A stretch of 64,000 nt of DNA from Paenibacillus sp. MBLB1832 (GTDB lineage Bacteria > Bacillota > Bacilli > Paenibacillales > NBRC-103111), in the NCBI RefSeq assembly GCF_032271945.1, contig NZ_CP130319.1:1817001-1881000 (forward strand). Reading direction: 5' to 3'. Below the pieces are notes generated by a model, which ran no database searches, was not told the DNA's origin, and worked only from the letters and a program-made list of their open reading frames with translations. Both the position numbers and the translations under genes were made by a program. Below are positions 44,769 to 54,055 of the stretch, piece after piece (position 1 is the stretch's first letter; every line of letters begins with the position of its first letter).

Positions 44769-46617
44769 TGGTGTGTTGACACAAGTACCTCCCGCGGAAG
44801 ATTCTTTTTTTGAGACATACGATGTCATTGTTGTTGGTCTCGGAACTGCAGGAGCTGCAGCGGTGATTAGTGCGGCTAGGAAGGGACTCAAGGTTTTAGG
44901 CATCGAGAGGCTTACTTGTATGGGAGGAACAGGTACAGCTGGTGGCGTGCTTGGTTACTATTTCGGCTCAAGAGGCGGTGAGATGGAGAGTCTAGACACG
45001 AAAGTGGCAGCTATGGAAAAGCTCGCGTATACCCCGTCTTCAGGAGTAAACGGCGAAGTGAAGAAGCTTCTTCTGGAGCAAGCTGCTCTGGAGGCTGGGG
45101 CAACATTGAGCTATGATAGCACACTTACAGGTGTGTGGGCAGAGGGTTCAGTTGTCCGAGGCATACAATGGATATCTCCTCGAGGTATTTTGAATGCGAC
45201 AGCTTCCTTTGTGATTGATGCTACCGGTGAAGGTGATGTCTGCCGTATGCTCTCTTGCGAATTTAGGGGTGGGCGTGAGTTTGATGGCCAGGCGCAGCCA
45301 TTTTCCAATGTGCTAATCAAGCTGGAAAATGGGCGAATACACTTTGTTTATACAGATTCGGGATACGTTGTTCCACATGATCCTCAAAGTATGTCACAGG
45401 CCATCGTTTCTTCTGCGATACTGTCTACTCATCTGCAGGCTCAATATGGTGAGGAACAGCGGATTTTAAAGGTGGCTCCACTGCTCGGTGTTCGTGAAGG
45501 ACAATTCATTGTTGGTGAAGAGAATGTGACATTCGATAAATTTATGCGGGAAGATTATGATGATAAGCCTATATTCTTCGCCTATTCCAATGCAGATAAT
45601 CATAGTAAGGATGTTGCTTTTGAAAGTGAACTTCAGCAGGATTGGACGGTAGCCAGCAGCTTATGGGGCTATAATTTCACTGTGCCCGTGCCGCTGGGTG
45701 CGCTCATTCCCAAAGGATTCGGAGGACTTATGGTTGCTGGGCGCTGTCTTGCAGTTGACCATGACATGGCCTCTTGTATCCGAATGAAGCGGGATATGCA
45801 GAAGTCCGGGGAAGCGGCCGCTAACGCAGTCTATCTAGCTATTAAACATAATGTATCGGTACGGGACGTGCCCTATTCGGAGCTTGCCGAATTACTTATG
45901 GATACGGGTTGTCTGAAACGAGATGAGAGGGTTGCTTTCAAAGAAACACTTTCTCATGCCGATGAAACAAACCCTCTGGTGAAATGGTTAACAGCGGAGG
46001 ACGACATCAAGGCGGGATTGGCGAGTGACAAGCCTGGCGTTGCCATCTGGTCAGCTAAGAGACTAGGAGATCACGTAAAGAACAAACTCATAGCATGGGT
46101 AAAACAGGACACAGATCATCAGCTGCAACGTCATAGCGCGCTGTCCCTTGGCTTAATCGGGGATCACCATGCTGCTCCGCTTTTGCGACAGATGGTCGTA
46201 GAAAGGGACCCCTATGTGCCGAAGACGAGCCGTAAATACAATCAAGCTCGCGGCTATGCAGCCATTTATCTATTAGGAAAGATGCGAGATAAGGAGATTC
46301 TTCCCCAATTGATACAGATTCTTGAAGAACGTGGTGAAAATTTAAGATTTATGGATGCCAATCGAGAGTTTATCTCGGATGAAACAGAACTATATTTCCA
46401 GTATGCTTCGTATTCACTTGTTGCCATGACGAAGATTGGTCAAGCACATCCTGAAACCCGATCACTCATTTATGAGGTGTTTAATCGATTTATTTCACGA
46501 TTAGATGGTTCATTAATTATTTCATTTAAAGGCAGTTCAGCGATCAAATTTATCATGGATACCAAAGTACGAGAATGGATACGTCAAGCCTTCATTCAAT
46601 GGGGCTGCGCGGTGTAG
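44746..46617 (+). CDS. FAD-dependent oxidoreductase with C-terminal HEAT-like repeats
   Basis: 623 residues, ATG behind AAGGAGGAATTG. FAD site VIVVGLGTAGAAAV (G31xG33xxG36), acidic Glu54, then MGGTGTAGG, typical of the FAD_oxidored family (PF12831); GLMVAGRCLAVDHD near residue 335 is the second FAD motif. C-terminal part (about 455-560) looks like HEAT-like repeats (HSALSLGLIGDHHAAPLLRQM, AAIYLLGKMRDKEILPQLIQ). Such proteins occur in carbohydrate loci with unknown substrates. Coupled to the preceding short protein. Confidence 0.82.
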   Translation: MLLSRKVNGVLTQVPPAEDSFFETYDVIVVGLGTAGAAAVISAARKGLKVLGIERLTCMGGTGTAGGVLGYYFGSRGGEMESLDTKVAAMEKLAYTPSSGVNGEVKKLLLEQAALEAGATLSYDSTLTGVWAEGSVVRGIQWISPRGILNATASFVIDATGEGDVCRMLSCEFRGGREFDGQAQPFSNVLIKLENGRIHFVYTDSGYVVPHDPQSMSQAIVSSAILSTHLQAQYGEEQRILKVAPLLGVREGQFIVGEENVTFDKFMREDYDDKPIFFAYSNADNHSKDVAFESELQQDWTVASSLWGYNFTVPVPLGALIPKGFGGLMVAGRCLAVDHDMASCIRMKRDMQKSGEAAANAVYLAIKHNVSVRDVPYSELAELLMDTGCLKRDERVAFKETLSHADETNPLVKWLTAEDDIKAGLASDKPGVAIWSAKRLGDHVKNKLIAWVKQDTDHQLQRHSALSLGLIGDHHAAPLLRQMVVERDPYVPKTSRKYNQARGYAAIYLLGKMRDKEILPQLIQILEERGENLRFMDANREFISDETELYFQYASYSLVAMTKIGQAHPETRSLIYEVFNRFISRLDGSLIISFKGSSAIKFIMDTKVREWIRQAFIQWGCAV

Positions 46618-46650
46618 AGAAAGAAGATATGGCATCTTGATTTAATAGCT

Positions 46651-46709
46651 TAAGATAAAGACAGAGAATCAGATTGAGATCAGATATTCTGTCTTTATTT
46701 AAGTTTTTT
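46651..46709. terminator. Terminator between convergent genes
   Basis: ATAAAGACAGA(G)AAT (about 46656-46669) pairs with ATTCTGTCTTTAT (about 46686-46698), followed by TTAAG and six T on the plus strand. Confidence 0.7.
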
Positions 46710-46759
46710 CACTTTGAGTACGGAACTAACTTGATCAGTCTTGGCTACCTGGGCGGCGT

Positions 46760-48367
46760 TCATATATTTTGATCTTCCATAGTTGTTTTCCCGTAGATAC
46801 GATATTGATTCGGGCTCATGCCCACAATTTTCTTGAAAATTTTGTTGAAATTCCGATAGTTTTCAATACCCACCTGATAAGAAACCTCAAAAGTCCTCAT
46901 GTCGGTAGTGAGTAGCAGTTGTTTTGCTTTCTGGATCCGAATATGCATTAAGTACTGTGAGAAATTCTCTCCGACAACCTTCTTAAAGGTACGGCTGAAA
47001 TAGGGAGCACTGTATCCAACGGACGCAGCCATCTCCTCCAACGAATACGACTGGCTCATATCGGCGTTCATTAGTTCAATCTTCTGCAACACAACCTGCT
47101 CCGCAGCAGAATGTACTGTCTTCTGATTTTGACTGGCGAATTCCAGCAACATGACGTCTACGATCTGCCTCATGGTTTGACACGTGCCTAGATGGTGGAG
47201 GAGTGTTTGCAATCTCAGAGATGAGCCTGCGGATTCGGATTGCGTAAGCTTTATGTTTAGAAGAACCTCGGTACAAATGCCTAATATGTCTTGTGGCCGC
47301 CACTGCTTCTGGCGAGCTTCCTCCGCCAAATGCTTCATCTCATTTGCTAACAGAGTGCTGCTGTACATAGCTTCCCTCAGAATCTTGCACCAGTCGGATT
47401 TCTGGTCTGTTGACATGAGTTCATGAGGGGACTCCGGCATTTGTGGATGCACGGTTATCTTATGAGGCTCATAGAAGAACAACAGATGTTCCTTCAGCAG
47501 CTGCTTCACAGCCTGCTCAGCCTCTATTAATGAGGTAACAGCTTGGTGGCAGTGTACAAAGCTGTTGATCTTCAAGTATCGGTTCAAGCTGTCTGAAATA
47601 TCAGAAGCTAACTCCGGAACATGTTTCGTAAGTGCACATATACACAAGAAACGGGACACGTTGACCGCCACCACGTTAGCGTAGCCGTGTTGTTGGAGCA
47701 GCTCCTGTAGCACGTTCACCCCGGCGAATTCCCATAGCTTTTGTTCTGGCTCCTCCGCCTCCATAAACCGCAAGGACTTGCGGTCGAATTCAACCAAGAA
47801 GAGATATTGATGGGAATTGTCCATGGGGACACGGAGCGTCTGTGAGAGATAGGATTGCCATTCCTTCGCGGATTTTCGCATGGTGCTCAGTAACGAGTTA
47901 CGATTAATGCTGATCTCATTGGTTCTAAGCTTTGTTTCCAGCTCGGCCTGCTTGCGCTGCTTCTCGGCATGATCGATAACACTCGGAACGAGGGAGATCA
48001 GGGTACGAATTAAAAGCCCTGTATCAGACAAGCAGTCATCTTTAAGCAAGTAGGAGGACGCGCCTAGGTGCACCGCCTGCTGGGCATAGTGGAAATCTTG
48101 ATGACAGGTCAGAATAATGGTTTGCGGAAGCTCTTTCATCGTTTGCTTCATCTCATGAATTAAGTCCAAACCTGTCCAGACTGGCATGCTGATGTCTGTG
48201 ACCACAAAGTCCGGCTTCAGGCTCTGAATAAGGGTATATCCTGCTTTGCCATTAGCCGCCTCGCCAATGACCTCAAATACGCCGTTTGATTCGTTGATTA
48301 ACTGCTTGAATAGTTCACGAGCCAATTCTTCATCCTCGATAAGGACTACCCTATAGGACTTCGTCAT
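46760..48367 (-). CDS. YesN-type response regulator (second locus)
   Basis: 535 residues from ATG 48367 behind GAGGAGG; an ATG 18 bases earlier would include that site in the gene. Receiver domain with Asp58 in VVTDISMPV; C-terminal AraC helix-turn-helix (about 425-530), APYFSRTFKKVVGENFSQYL and IENYRNFNKIFKKIVGMSPNQYR. The start overlaps the kinase gene end by 17 bases, indicating coupled synthesis. Confidence 0.93.
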   Translation of the reverse strand: MTKSYRVVLIEDEELARELFKQLINESNGVFEVIGEAANGKAGYTLIQSLKPDFVVTDISMPVWTGLDLIHEMKQTMKELPQTIILTCHQDFHYAQQAVHLGASSYLLKDDCLSDTGLLIRTLISLVPSVIDHAEKQRKQAELETKLRTNEISINRNSLLSTMRKSAKEWQSYLSQTLRVPMDNSHQYLFLVEFDRKSLRFMEAEEPEQKLWEFAGVNVLQELLQQHGYANVVAVNVSRFLCICALTKHVPELASDISDSLNRYLKINSFVHCHQAVTSLIEAEQAVKQLLKEHLLFFYEPHKITVHPQMPESPHELMSTDQKSDWCKILREAMYSSTLLANEMKHLAEEARQKQWRPQDILGICTEVLLNIKLTQSESAGSSLRLQTLLHHLGTCQTMRQIVDVMLLEFASQNQKTVHSAAEQVVLQKIELMNADMSQSYSLEEMAASVGYSAPYFSRTFKKVVGENFSQYLMHIRIQKAKQLLLTTDMRTFEVSYQVGIENYRNFNKIFKKIVGMSPNQYRIYGKTTMEDQNI

Positions 48368-50189
48368 CCCCTTGTTCCTCCTCATATGCGATCTCTTCTT
48401 CTGGTAATATGATCCGAATCACTGAACCGGTACCAGGGGTGCTATCAATTGTAAAAGAGGCCTCAGATCCAAATACCAACCGGACCCGGTCGGAAACATT
48501 TTTCAGCCCGATGTTGTCATCGTTTCCTTGCTGCTGCAGCAGGGCCTGAATCTCACTTAGTCTGGAATCGCTCATACCAGCTCCGTTGTCCGATATGGTC
48601 AAAATTATGCGTTGACTACCTTGCCAGTAAGCGGCAGATATGGTTATAATGCCTCCAGACAAATCCTCCTTAGCCAAAATTCCATGCTGGATGGCGTTTT
48701 CGATCAAGGGTTGGAGCATAAGCTTAGGCACCTTCATAGCTTGCAGCTTGGGCTCAATAACGCATTCAAGACGGAAGTTGTTGCGGTACCGGATCTGCAT
48801 GGTCCGTACATACTTCTGGAGATAATCCAACTCCATCTGAAGGGGAACGGATTGTTCCATGTGCTCCATAGAGTAACGGAGCAAGGAGACCAGGCTGTTC
48901 ATCATTTCACGGATTGTCGAATAATCCTTCATCATCGCCAGCATGTTGATGGAGTTTAAGCTATTGTATAGAAAATGAGGGTTAATCTGAGACTGCAGTG
49001 CGCGAATCTCCTGCTTGCGTTTGGCCTGTTCCGTTTCCTTCAGTTCGGTAATCAGGTCCTGCATGCGGGCAGCCATCGTATTTAGCAGCATGGCCAGATC
49101 GCCGATCTCATTGCGATTCTGAACGGGTAAGCGCCGGCTGAAATCCCCCAACTTGAAACCGTTGATATGCAGCTTAATTCTCTGCAATGGACGGTAAAGG
49201 TAATAACCGAAGAAGAAAATACTAAAGAGACCAATGGTTATTAGTAGGGTTAATGAGATAAATAAGGTACTGCGAATCGTTCTGCTGCTGCTCAGCAACT
49301 CGTCAGTAGGCACTTCGGATATGACTAGCCATGGGAATTGCCCAGCGGATTGCTGAATGGCTAAAATGTGATCTCCATTAAAGAAATACTCAGGTCTCCC
49401 ATTTTCCTCCCATACTTGAATGATGCTCTTCATATGCTGTTTCCGGTCTATATAGGCTGGCTTGTTATCTTGTGAGGCTGCAACCACATTGCCATCCGGT
49501 GTTGTAATCCAAAACGTGGATTTCGGGCCGATCTGGATTTGCTGGATGAGTTTATTGAAGGTTTGGTTATGTACACTGATAATCAGCACTCCGCTCAACT
49601 CCTTTGTAGGGTCAGTGGGAATACGACGGAGAAAATAAGAGTGGTCCTTTAGGAGAACAGGATCCACCTGCAGCTTATCCACATTATCCAGGACAAAGGA
49701 CTTCCCTTTTTCTATAAAATCAGTAACGATATTCCGGTAGCGGGAGTTGTCCAAGGAAGTGACAGCTTCATTAGTTGCTAAAAGAGAGCTATCCGTATGT
49801 CGATATAATACATACGCGTCCGCATCTCCGATAATGGGGAGTCCAGTATCAAAGGTAGCGAGAAGCTCTTTCATCTTCTCAATTCCGTCGAAGACGGATT
49901 TATAGGGGGACAGCGCGTTATTGATTGTAGGCATGACGGCATATTGAAAGCTTATCTGCTGCATGCGGTCGGTTATCACGTTAATACGTTCGGTTACTTG
50001 ATTAACAACCTGATAATTGGCATGGTTGAGCTGGCGCTCGAATGTACGCTCAAACAATGAAATAGCAAGAAAAGACAGGGTGATGAGTGGTATGACCGAT
50101 ACCAGCAGCATAATAAGGATCATTTTGACATAGAAACTGGTCCTCAGGAAGGATAAGAAGGATCTTACTTTCAGTTCTTTCGCCTCCAT
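48351..50189 (-). CDS. YesM-type sensor histidine kinase (second locus)
   Basis: 612 residues: membrane segment at about 18-42 (MILIMLLVSVIPLITLSFLA), extracellular dCache-like sensor domain, second segment (LFISLTLLITIGLFSIFFFG), HAMP, phospho-acceptor His405 in QINPHFLYN, and ATPase motifs LMLQPLIENAIQHG and DNGAGM. First gene of the operon; divergent from the binding-protein gene at 50372 across about 180 bases. Confidence 0.93.
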   Translation of the reverse strand: MEAKELKVRSFLSFLRTSFYVKMILIMLLVSVIPLITLSFLAISLFERTFERQLNHANYQVVNQVTERINVITDRMQQISFQYAVMPTINNALSPYKSVFDGIEKMKELLATFDTGLPIIGDADAYVLYRHTDSSLLATNEAVTSLDNSRYRNIVTDFIEKGKSFVLDNVDKLQVDPVLLKDHSYFLRRIPTDPTKELSGVLIISVHNQTFNKLIQQIQIGPKSTFWITTPDGNVVAASQDNKPAYIDRKQHMKSIIQVWEENGRPEYFFNGDHILAIQQSAGQFPWLVISEVPTDELLSSSRTIRSTLFISLTLLITIGLFSIFFFGYYLYRPLQRIKLHINGFKLGDFSRRLPVQNRNEIGDLAMLLNTMAARMQDLITELKETEQAKRKQEIRALQSQINPHFLYNSLNSINMLAMMKDYSTIREMMNSLVSLLRYSMEHMEQSVPLQMELDYLQKYVRTMQIRYRNNFRLECVIEPKLQAMKVPKLMLQPLIENAIQHGILAKEDLSGGIITISAAYWQGSQRIILTISDNGAGMSDSRLSEIQALLQQQGNDDNIGLKNVSDRVRLVFGSEASFTIDSTPGTGSVIRIILPEEEIAYEEEQGDDEVL

Positions 50190-50371
50190 TCGACGGGATG
50201 TGATAGTAATAGCACTATTATACTATCAGTTAGGTCATTTTGGATGCAATAAACAGGATAAAGCAAAAGAGGATACACATTGGTATGGAAAAGGCCTCTA
50301 CTCTTGGACTCTGATTTTCTATAATAAGCTTGTATCCAAAAGATGAACATATTGGAGAGGGGATTGTGTAC

Positions 50372-51937
50372 ATGAAGAAAAGTTGGGGAACGATTCTAGT
50401 TGCGACTTTAATGACGACAGCTTTAATTAGCGGTTGTGGCAGTGATGTAGGGAAATCAGCGGTCAGCTCACCTGGAACCAGTGCATCTAAAGCTCCTGAG
50501 ACGCCAACTTCCATTAAAGCCATGGCCATTCTTTTTGGTGATCCGCCGGCTACCCAGAATAACAAGGGTAAAGAAGATTTCGAGAAGCGCGGCAATGTAA
50601 AGCTGGATATCGAGTTTGTTCCCTCTGATGCTTACCCGGATAAACTCAATGTTGCAATCGCTTCCAATGCGAGCTACGACTTGATCTTATTCCCAGATGG
50701 GAAAAATGACCGCTTTGCGAATCTGGTCAAGCAGGGCGCCTTCTACGACTTAACTCCATATCTTAAGGGGAAGAAGAATCTGGAATTTACCCCTAAGGAG
50801 GTTTGGGCAGGGACCAGCATTCAGGGGAAGAACTATGGTGTTCCGCGTCCCCGCGGACTGTACGGTGGAGGAGAGGCTAGCGTCGTGATGCGGAAGGACT
50901 GGCTGGATGCGCTAGGTTTGCCAGTTCCGAAGACGCTGGATGAGTTTACTAAGGCCCTTAGAGCTTTCAAAGAGAAGGATCCGGCAGGCGGCGGTAAAAC
51001 GATTCCTATGGTTGCTTACTCGGGAGCGCCTTCAACATGGGCAGGCGTATCGAACGCTATCTTTGGGAACACTTCGTCCGTATTTTATGCGTTTGGCGTG
51101 CCGAATATCTATCGTCTGGACAAAGGGAAGCCAGTATCTCAATCAGAATCTCCGGAATTTCGGAAATATGTTGACTGGCTGAGAATGGCTTATGGGGAGA
51201 AGCTGATTGACAAGGATGCTCCTGTACTAAAGTCCGGACAGGCCAAGGATAAATTCCTTGCAGGTGTTGCTGGAGCATGGAATGCCAATACACAAGCAAT
51301 GGATGATGCGAATTACGATAAGCTGAGGAAGTCGGATCCGAAGGCCGAATTAGTCGTAATCCCTTACCTGGAGGGCCCCGATGGCAAGAAGGGCGTAGCG
51401 GTTACAACGGGCTACTATGGGCTCTGGGCGATTCCTTCCTCCGTTCCGAAAGATAAGGTGGAGAAGCTCGTTCAATTCATGGATTATTCGGCATCCGAGG
51501 AGAATTTTGCCTTTTATAAAGCCGGGATCATAGGCTATCATTCCTCAGAATTCAAAAATGGCGTTGCTGTACGCAATGAGGACCAGAAGAAACTATGGGC
51601 TAGCGAAAGACCGGATCAGTTTGTTCTGGTTAACCGTTATGATCCCTATATCTACGCCGGATCTACCAATCCGGACCTCCGGAAGAAGCAGATGGAAGCT
51701 TTAGATGCAATCACCAAGGTTGGTGTTGAGAATCCATTGCAGGGATATAACTCTCAGACTGGATCCAAAAATCCGGATATCGGCAAAAAGCTGGAGTCCG
51801 CGCTCGTTAAATATGTAGTTGGTGAGGGGAATTGGGATGAAGTCCAGAAGGAAGTGGACGCTGTTTCCAAGAACCCTCTGACCGAACAGGTTAAGAAGGA
51901 GCTCATGGACCAATACCAGGAAGATCATAAGAAGTAA
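50372..51937 (+). CDS. LplA-type ABC transporter substrate-binding lipoprotein (second YesMN locus)
   Basis: 521 residues from ATG 50372 (GGAGAGGGG site at 50354-50362); an in-frame upstream ATG at 50330 would misplace the signal peptide. Lipobox ISGC gives lipidated Cys22. GKNYGVPRPRGLYGGGE and VMRKDWLDALGLPVPKTLDE are family features. Regulated in all likelihood by the divergent YesMN pair. Followed by a strong terminator and then two permeases with their own upstream region. Confidence 0.93.
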   Translation: MKKSWGTILVATLMTTALISGCGSDVGKSAVSSPGTSASKAPETPTSIKAMAILFGDPPATQNNKGKEDFEKRGNVKLDIEFVPSDAYPDKLNVAIASNASYDLILFPDGKNDRFANLVKQGAFYDLTPYLKGKKNLEFTPKEVWAGTSIQGKNYGVPRPRGLYGGGEASVVMRKDWLDALGLPVPKTLDEFTKALRAFKEKDPAGGGKTIPMVAYSGAPSTWAGVSNAIFGNTSSVFYAFGVPNIYRLDKGKPVSQSESPEFRKYVDWLRMAYGEKLIDKDAPVLKSGQAKDKFLAGVAGAWNANTQAMDDANYDKLRKSDPKAELVVIPYLEGPDGKKGVAVTTGYYGLWAIPSSVPKDKVEKLVQFMDYSASEENFAFYKAGIIGYHSSEFKNGVAVRNEDQKKLWASERPDQFVLVNRYDPYIYAGSTNPDLRKKQMEALDAITKVGVENPLQGYNSQTGSKNPDIGKKLESALVKYVVGEGNWDEVQKEVDAVSKNPLTEQVKKELMDQYQEDHKK

Positions 51938-51953
51938 TCACAGGGCAGGGCAT

Positions 51954-51990
51954 CAGCAAACCCGCTTCCTCTGAGGAAGCGGGTTTGCTG
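51954..51990 (+). terminator. Strong hairpin between binding-protein and permease genes
   Basis: CAGCAAACCCGCTTCC (51954-51969) pairs with GGAAGCGGGTTTGCTG (51975-51990), loop TCTGA. No T tract follows, so it may act as a partial terminator or 3' stabiliser that sets binding-protein mRNA above permease mRNA. Confidence 0.7.
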
Positions 51991-51997
51991 TGTACCT

Positions 51998-52056
51998 ATG
52001 TCCGCTGATCTGAACATAAGGACAAGAAAGGATACAGATAGATCCTCTGCGGACAT
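51998..52056. promoter_or_regulatory. Long-spaced inverted repeat upstream of the permease pair
   Basis: ATGTCCGC (51998-52005) and GCGGACAT (52049-52056), 43 bases apart, with GATC and GATCC inside. Could be a looping operator or an RNA leader structure. Confidence 0.35.
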
Positions 52057-52132
52057 GGGGAAACAATTACAGACGCGATAGAATAGAAGTATAAGAAACC
52101 ATTCTTCGACCTATCGAAAGGAGCAAACAACT

Positions 52133-53041
52133 ATGAACACTGCGGTCAGGAGGACAAAATTCTCGAAATACCTGCCGTTTTATCTGCTTGCCGCACCAGG
52201 TATGATCTATTTTATCCTATTTCATTATGTACCGATCTGGGGAATTATTCTTGCTTTTCAGGACTACAGTCCTTATCTTGGGGTGTTCAAAAGTGAGTGG
52301 ATTGGGTTTGAGAACTTTATTCACTTCTTCAATCTACCCGACTTCAAGGTACTCTTGAATAACACACTAATCCTAAGTTTATGCAGTATTGCTCTGTATT
52401 TTCCCTTCACGGTTCTGTTGTCTCTACTCTTAAATGAGCTTCGTTCCGTTCTGTTCAAGCGAATCGTCCAATCCGTGTTTTACCTCCCCCACTTCGTATC
52501 GTGGGTTATTATTGCGGGGATTACCTTAATCTTCTTTGGTCCCAGCGGAGTGATTACCCATTCTCTTGAGGAAATGATAGGCCGTACGGTTCCGTTTATG
52601 ATGAGCGAAGCATGGTTCCGGCCGCTTATCATATTTCAATCCATTTGGCGGGATGCAGGCTGGGGCACCATCATTTTCCTGGCTGCACTGGCCGGTATTA
52701 ACCCTGAGATATATGAAGCTGGGAAGATGGATGGAGCCGGGAGGCTTCGCAGTATGTGGCATATCACCTTGCCGGGCATCAAGAGCACCATCATCATACT
52801 CCTTCTTATTCGACTTGGACACGCCCTTGATTCCAATTTTCAGCAGGTGTTTTTGATGTCCAATAACTTGAATATCGGGGTATCGGATGTATTCGATCTC
52901 TATGTTTACCGGGTGGGCTTGCAGCAGGGGAGCTTCAGCTTCGGGGTTGCAGTCGGATTGTTCAAGTCGATCGTCAGTCTTGTGCTGGTGCTTGGCGCTA
53001 ACCGCTTGGCAAAGTGGTTTGGTGAAGACGGTATATTCTAA
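52133..53041 (+). CDS. LplB-type sugar ABC transporter permease
   Basis: 302 residues. VPIWGIILAFQDYSPYLGVF after the first membrane segment and EAA loop YEAGKMDGAGRLRSMWHITLP identify the LplB type. C-terminus NRLAKWFGEDGIF closely parallels the permease at 40978-41949. GAAAGGAGC ribosome site. Partner of the next gene, 13 bases downstream. Confidence 0.93.
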   Translation: MNTAVRRTKFSKYLPFYLLAAPGMIYFILFHYVPIWGIILAFQDYSPYLGVFKSEWIGFENFIHFFNLPDFKVLLNNTLILSLCSIALYFPFTVLLSLLLNELRSVLFKRIVQSVFYLPHFVSWVIIAGITLIFFGPSGVITHSLEEMIGRTVPFMMSEAWFRPLIIFQSIWRDAGWGTIIFLAALAGINPEIYEAGKMDGAGRLRSMWHITLPGIKSTIIILLLIRLGHALDSNFQQVFLMSNNLNIGVSDVFDLYVYRVGLQQGSFSFGVAVGLFKSIVSLVLVLGANRLAKWFGEDGIF

Positions 53042-53054
53042 TGGAGGTGAAATC

Positions 53055-53930
53055 ATGCAGTTAAAACGATACTTGTCTTTAAGTGAAATCCTTATCATAG
53101 CCTTTTTGCTTGCACTCACCAGTTTGGTTGTCCTTCCTTTTCTCTATATGTTCGCCGTATCTTTCAGTTCTCCATCCGAATCTATGGCGGGTAATTTTTA
53201 TGTGTGGCCCCAGGTGTGGAACGATGATGCGTACCGTTACTTGTTCTCGTCTACACGTTTCGTTCTTGCCATCTGGAATACCGTTAAACTGACGGCCATG
53301 GGAACCGTCATAAACCTAATTCTCTCCGTTACCTTGTCCTATGCTTTGTCGAAGAAATTCCTTCCAGGCCGCAGGGGGATGATGATGTTGATCTTCTTCA
53401 CGATGCTGTTCGGCGGTGGATTAATTCCGACGTACCTGCTGGTTAAATGGCTAGGACTTGTAAACAGTTTATGGGCGTTGATCTTACCTGGAGCGACCAA
53501 TGCTTTTACGGTGATGGTTATGAAGACCTTTTTCCAGGGATTACCGGAAAGTCTGGATGAGGCAGCGAGAATCGACGGTGCAGGGGAGCTGAAAATCCTG
53601 CTGCATGTGGTTATTCCCTTGTCCATGCCGATTATAGCCACCTTTTCGTTGTTCTTCATGGTCAGTCATTGGAATGAATTTTTTGGAGCGATTATTTATC
53701 TCAACGATACGTCCAAGTGGCCTATTCAGCCTTTGCTGCGGCAGATGGTTCTTGTCGGCTCCTCCAATATTAGCGCGGAGGCTGCAATCGACGAGCAACT
53801 GGCAGCTACTTTGGGTGCGAATGTGAAGATGGCGGCGATCCTGATTGCCATGGCTCCGATTGTTGCCGTTTATCCGTTCCTGCAAAAATACTTTGCCAAG
53901 GGTGCGCTTGTCGGTTCTGTTAAGGAGTAG
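53055..53930 (+). CDS. LplC-type sugar ABC transporter permease
   Basis: 291 residues from ATG 53055 behind GGAGGTGAAATC; the open frame extends upstream to 52887, but that part is the shadow of the LplB gene. First segment EILIIAFLLALTSLVVLPFLY; EAA loop DEAARIDGAGELKILLHVVIPLS; C-terminus QKYFAKGALVGSVKE. No terminator follows, so the GH39-like gene 125 bases on may be partly co-transcribed. Confidence 0.93.
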   Translation: MQLKRYLSLSEILIIAFLLALTSLVVLPFLYMFAVSFSSPSESMAGNFYVWPQVWNDDAYRYLFSSTRFVLAIWNTVKLTAMGTVINLILSVTLSYALSKKFLPGRRGMMMLIFFTMLFGGGLIPTYLLVKWLGLVNSLWALILPGATNAFTVMVMKTFFQGLPESLDEAARIDGAGELKILLHVVIPLSMPIIATFSLFFMVSHWNEFFGAIIYLNDTSKWPIQPLLRQMVLVGSSNISAEAAIDEQLAATLGANVKMAAILIAMAPIVAVYPFLQKYFAKGALVGSVKE

Positions 53931-53948
53931 CAGACCTGACGTACCTAT

Positions 53949-54010
53949 GAAAGGGGGTGATGTGGAAGTCCGCATATCGATTTAATCTTGTTGACCTGGA
54001 TCATCAGTAA
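53949..54010 (+). promoter_or_regulatory. SD-like leader element and mini-ORF before the GH39-like gene
   Basis: GAAAGGGGG (53949-53957), then ATG 53960 and 16 codons (MWKSAYRFNLVDLDHQ) ending in TAA 54008-54010. Same layout as before the GH2 gene: purine box, mini-frame, then the real ribosome site nearer the gene. Confidence 0.4.
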
Positions 54011-54055
54011 GTGAGATTGAAGGAAAAAAGAAATGATGAAGGAGATGAGTTGTTG

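Noticed and set aside
52887-53054. N-terminal extension of the LplC-type permease
   Set aside because: It is the out-of-frame reading of the LplB gene end; ATG 53055 has GGAGGTG in front.
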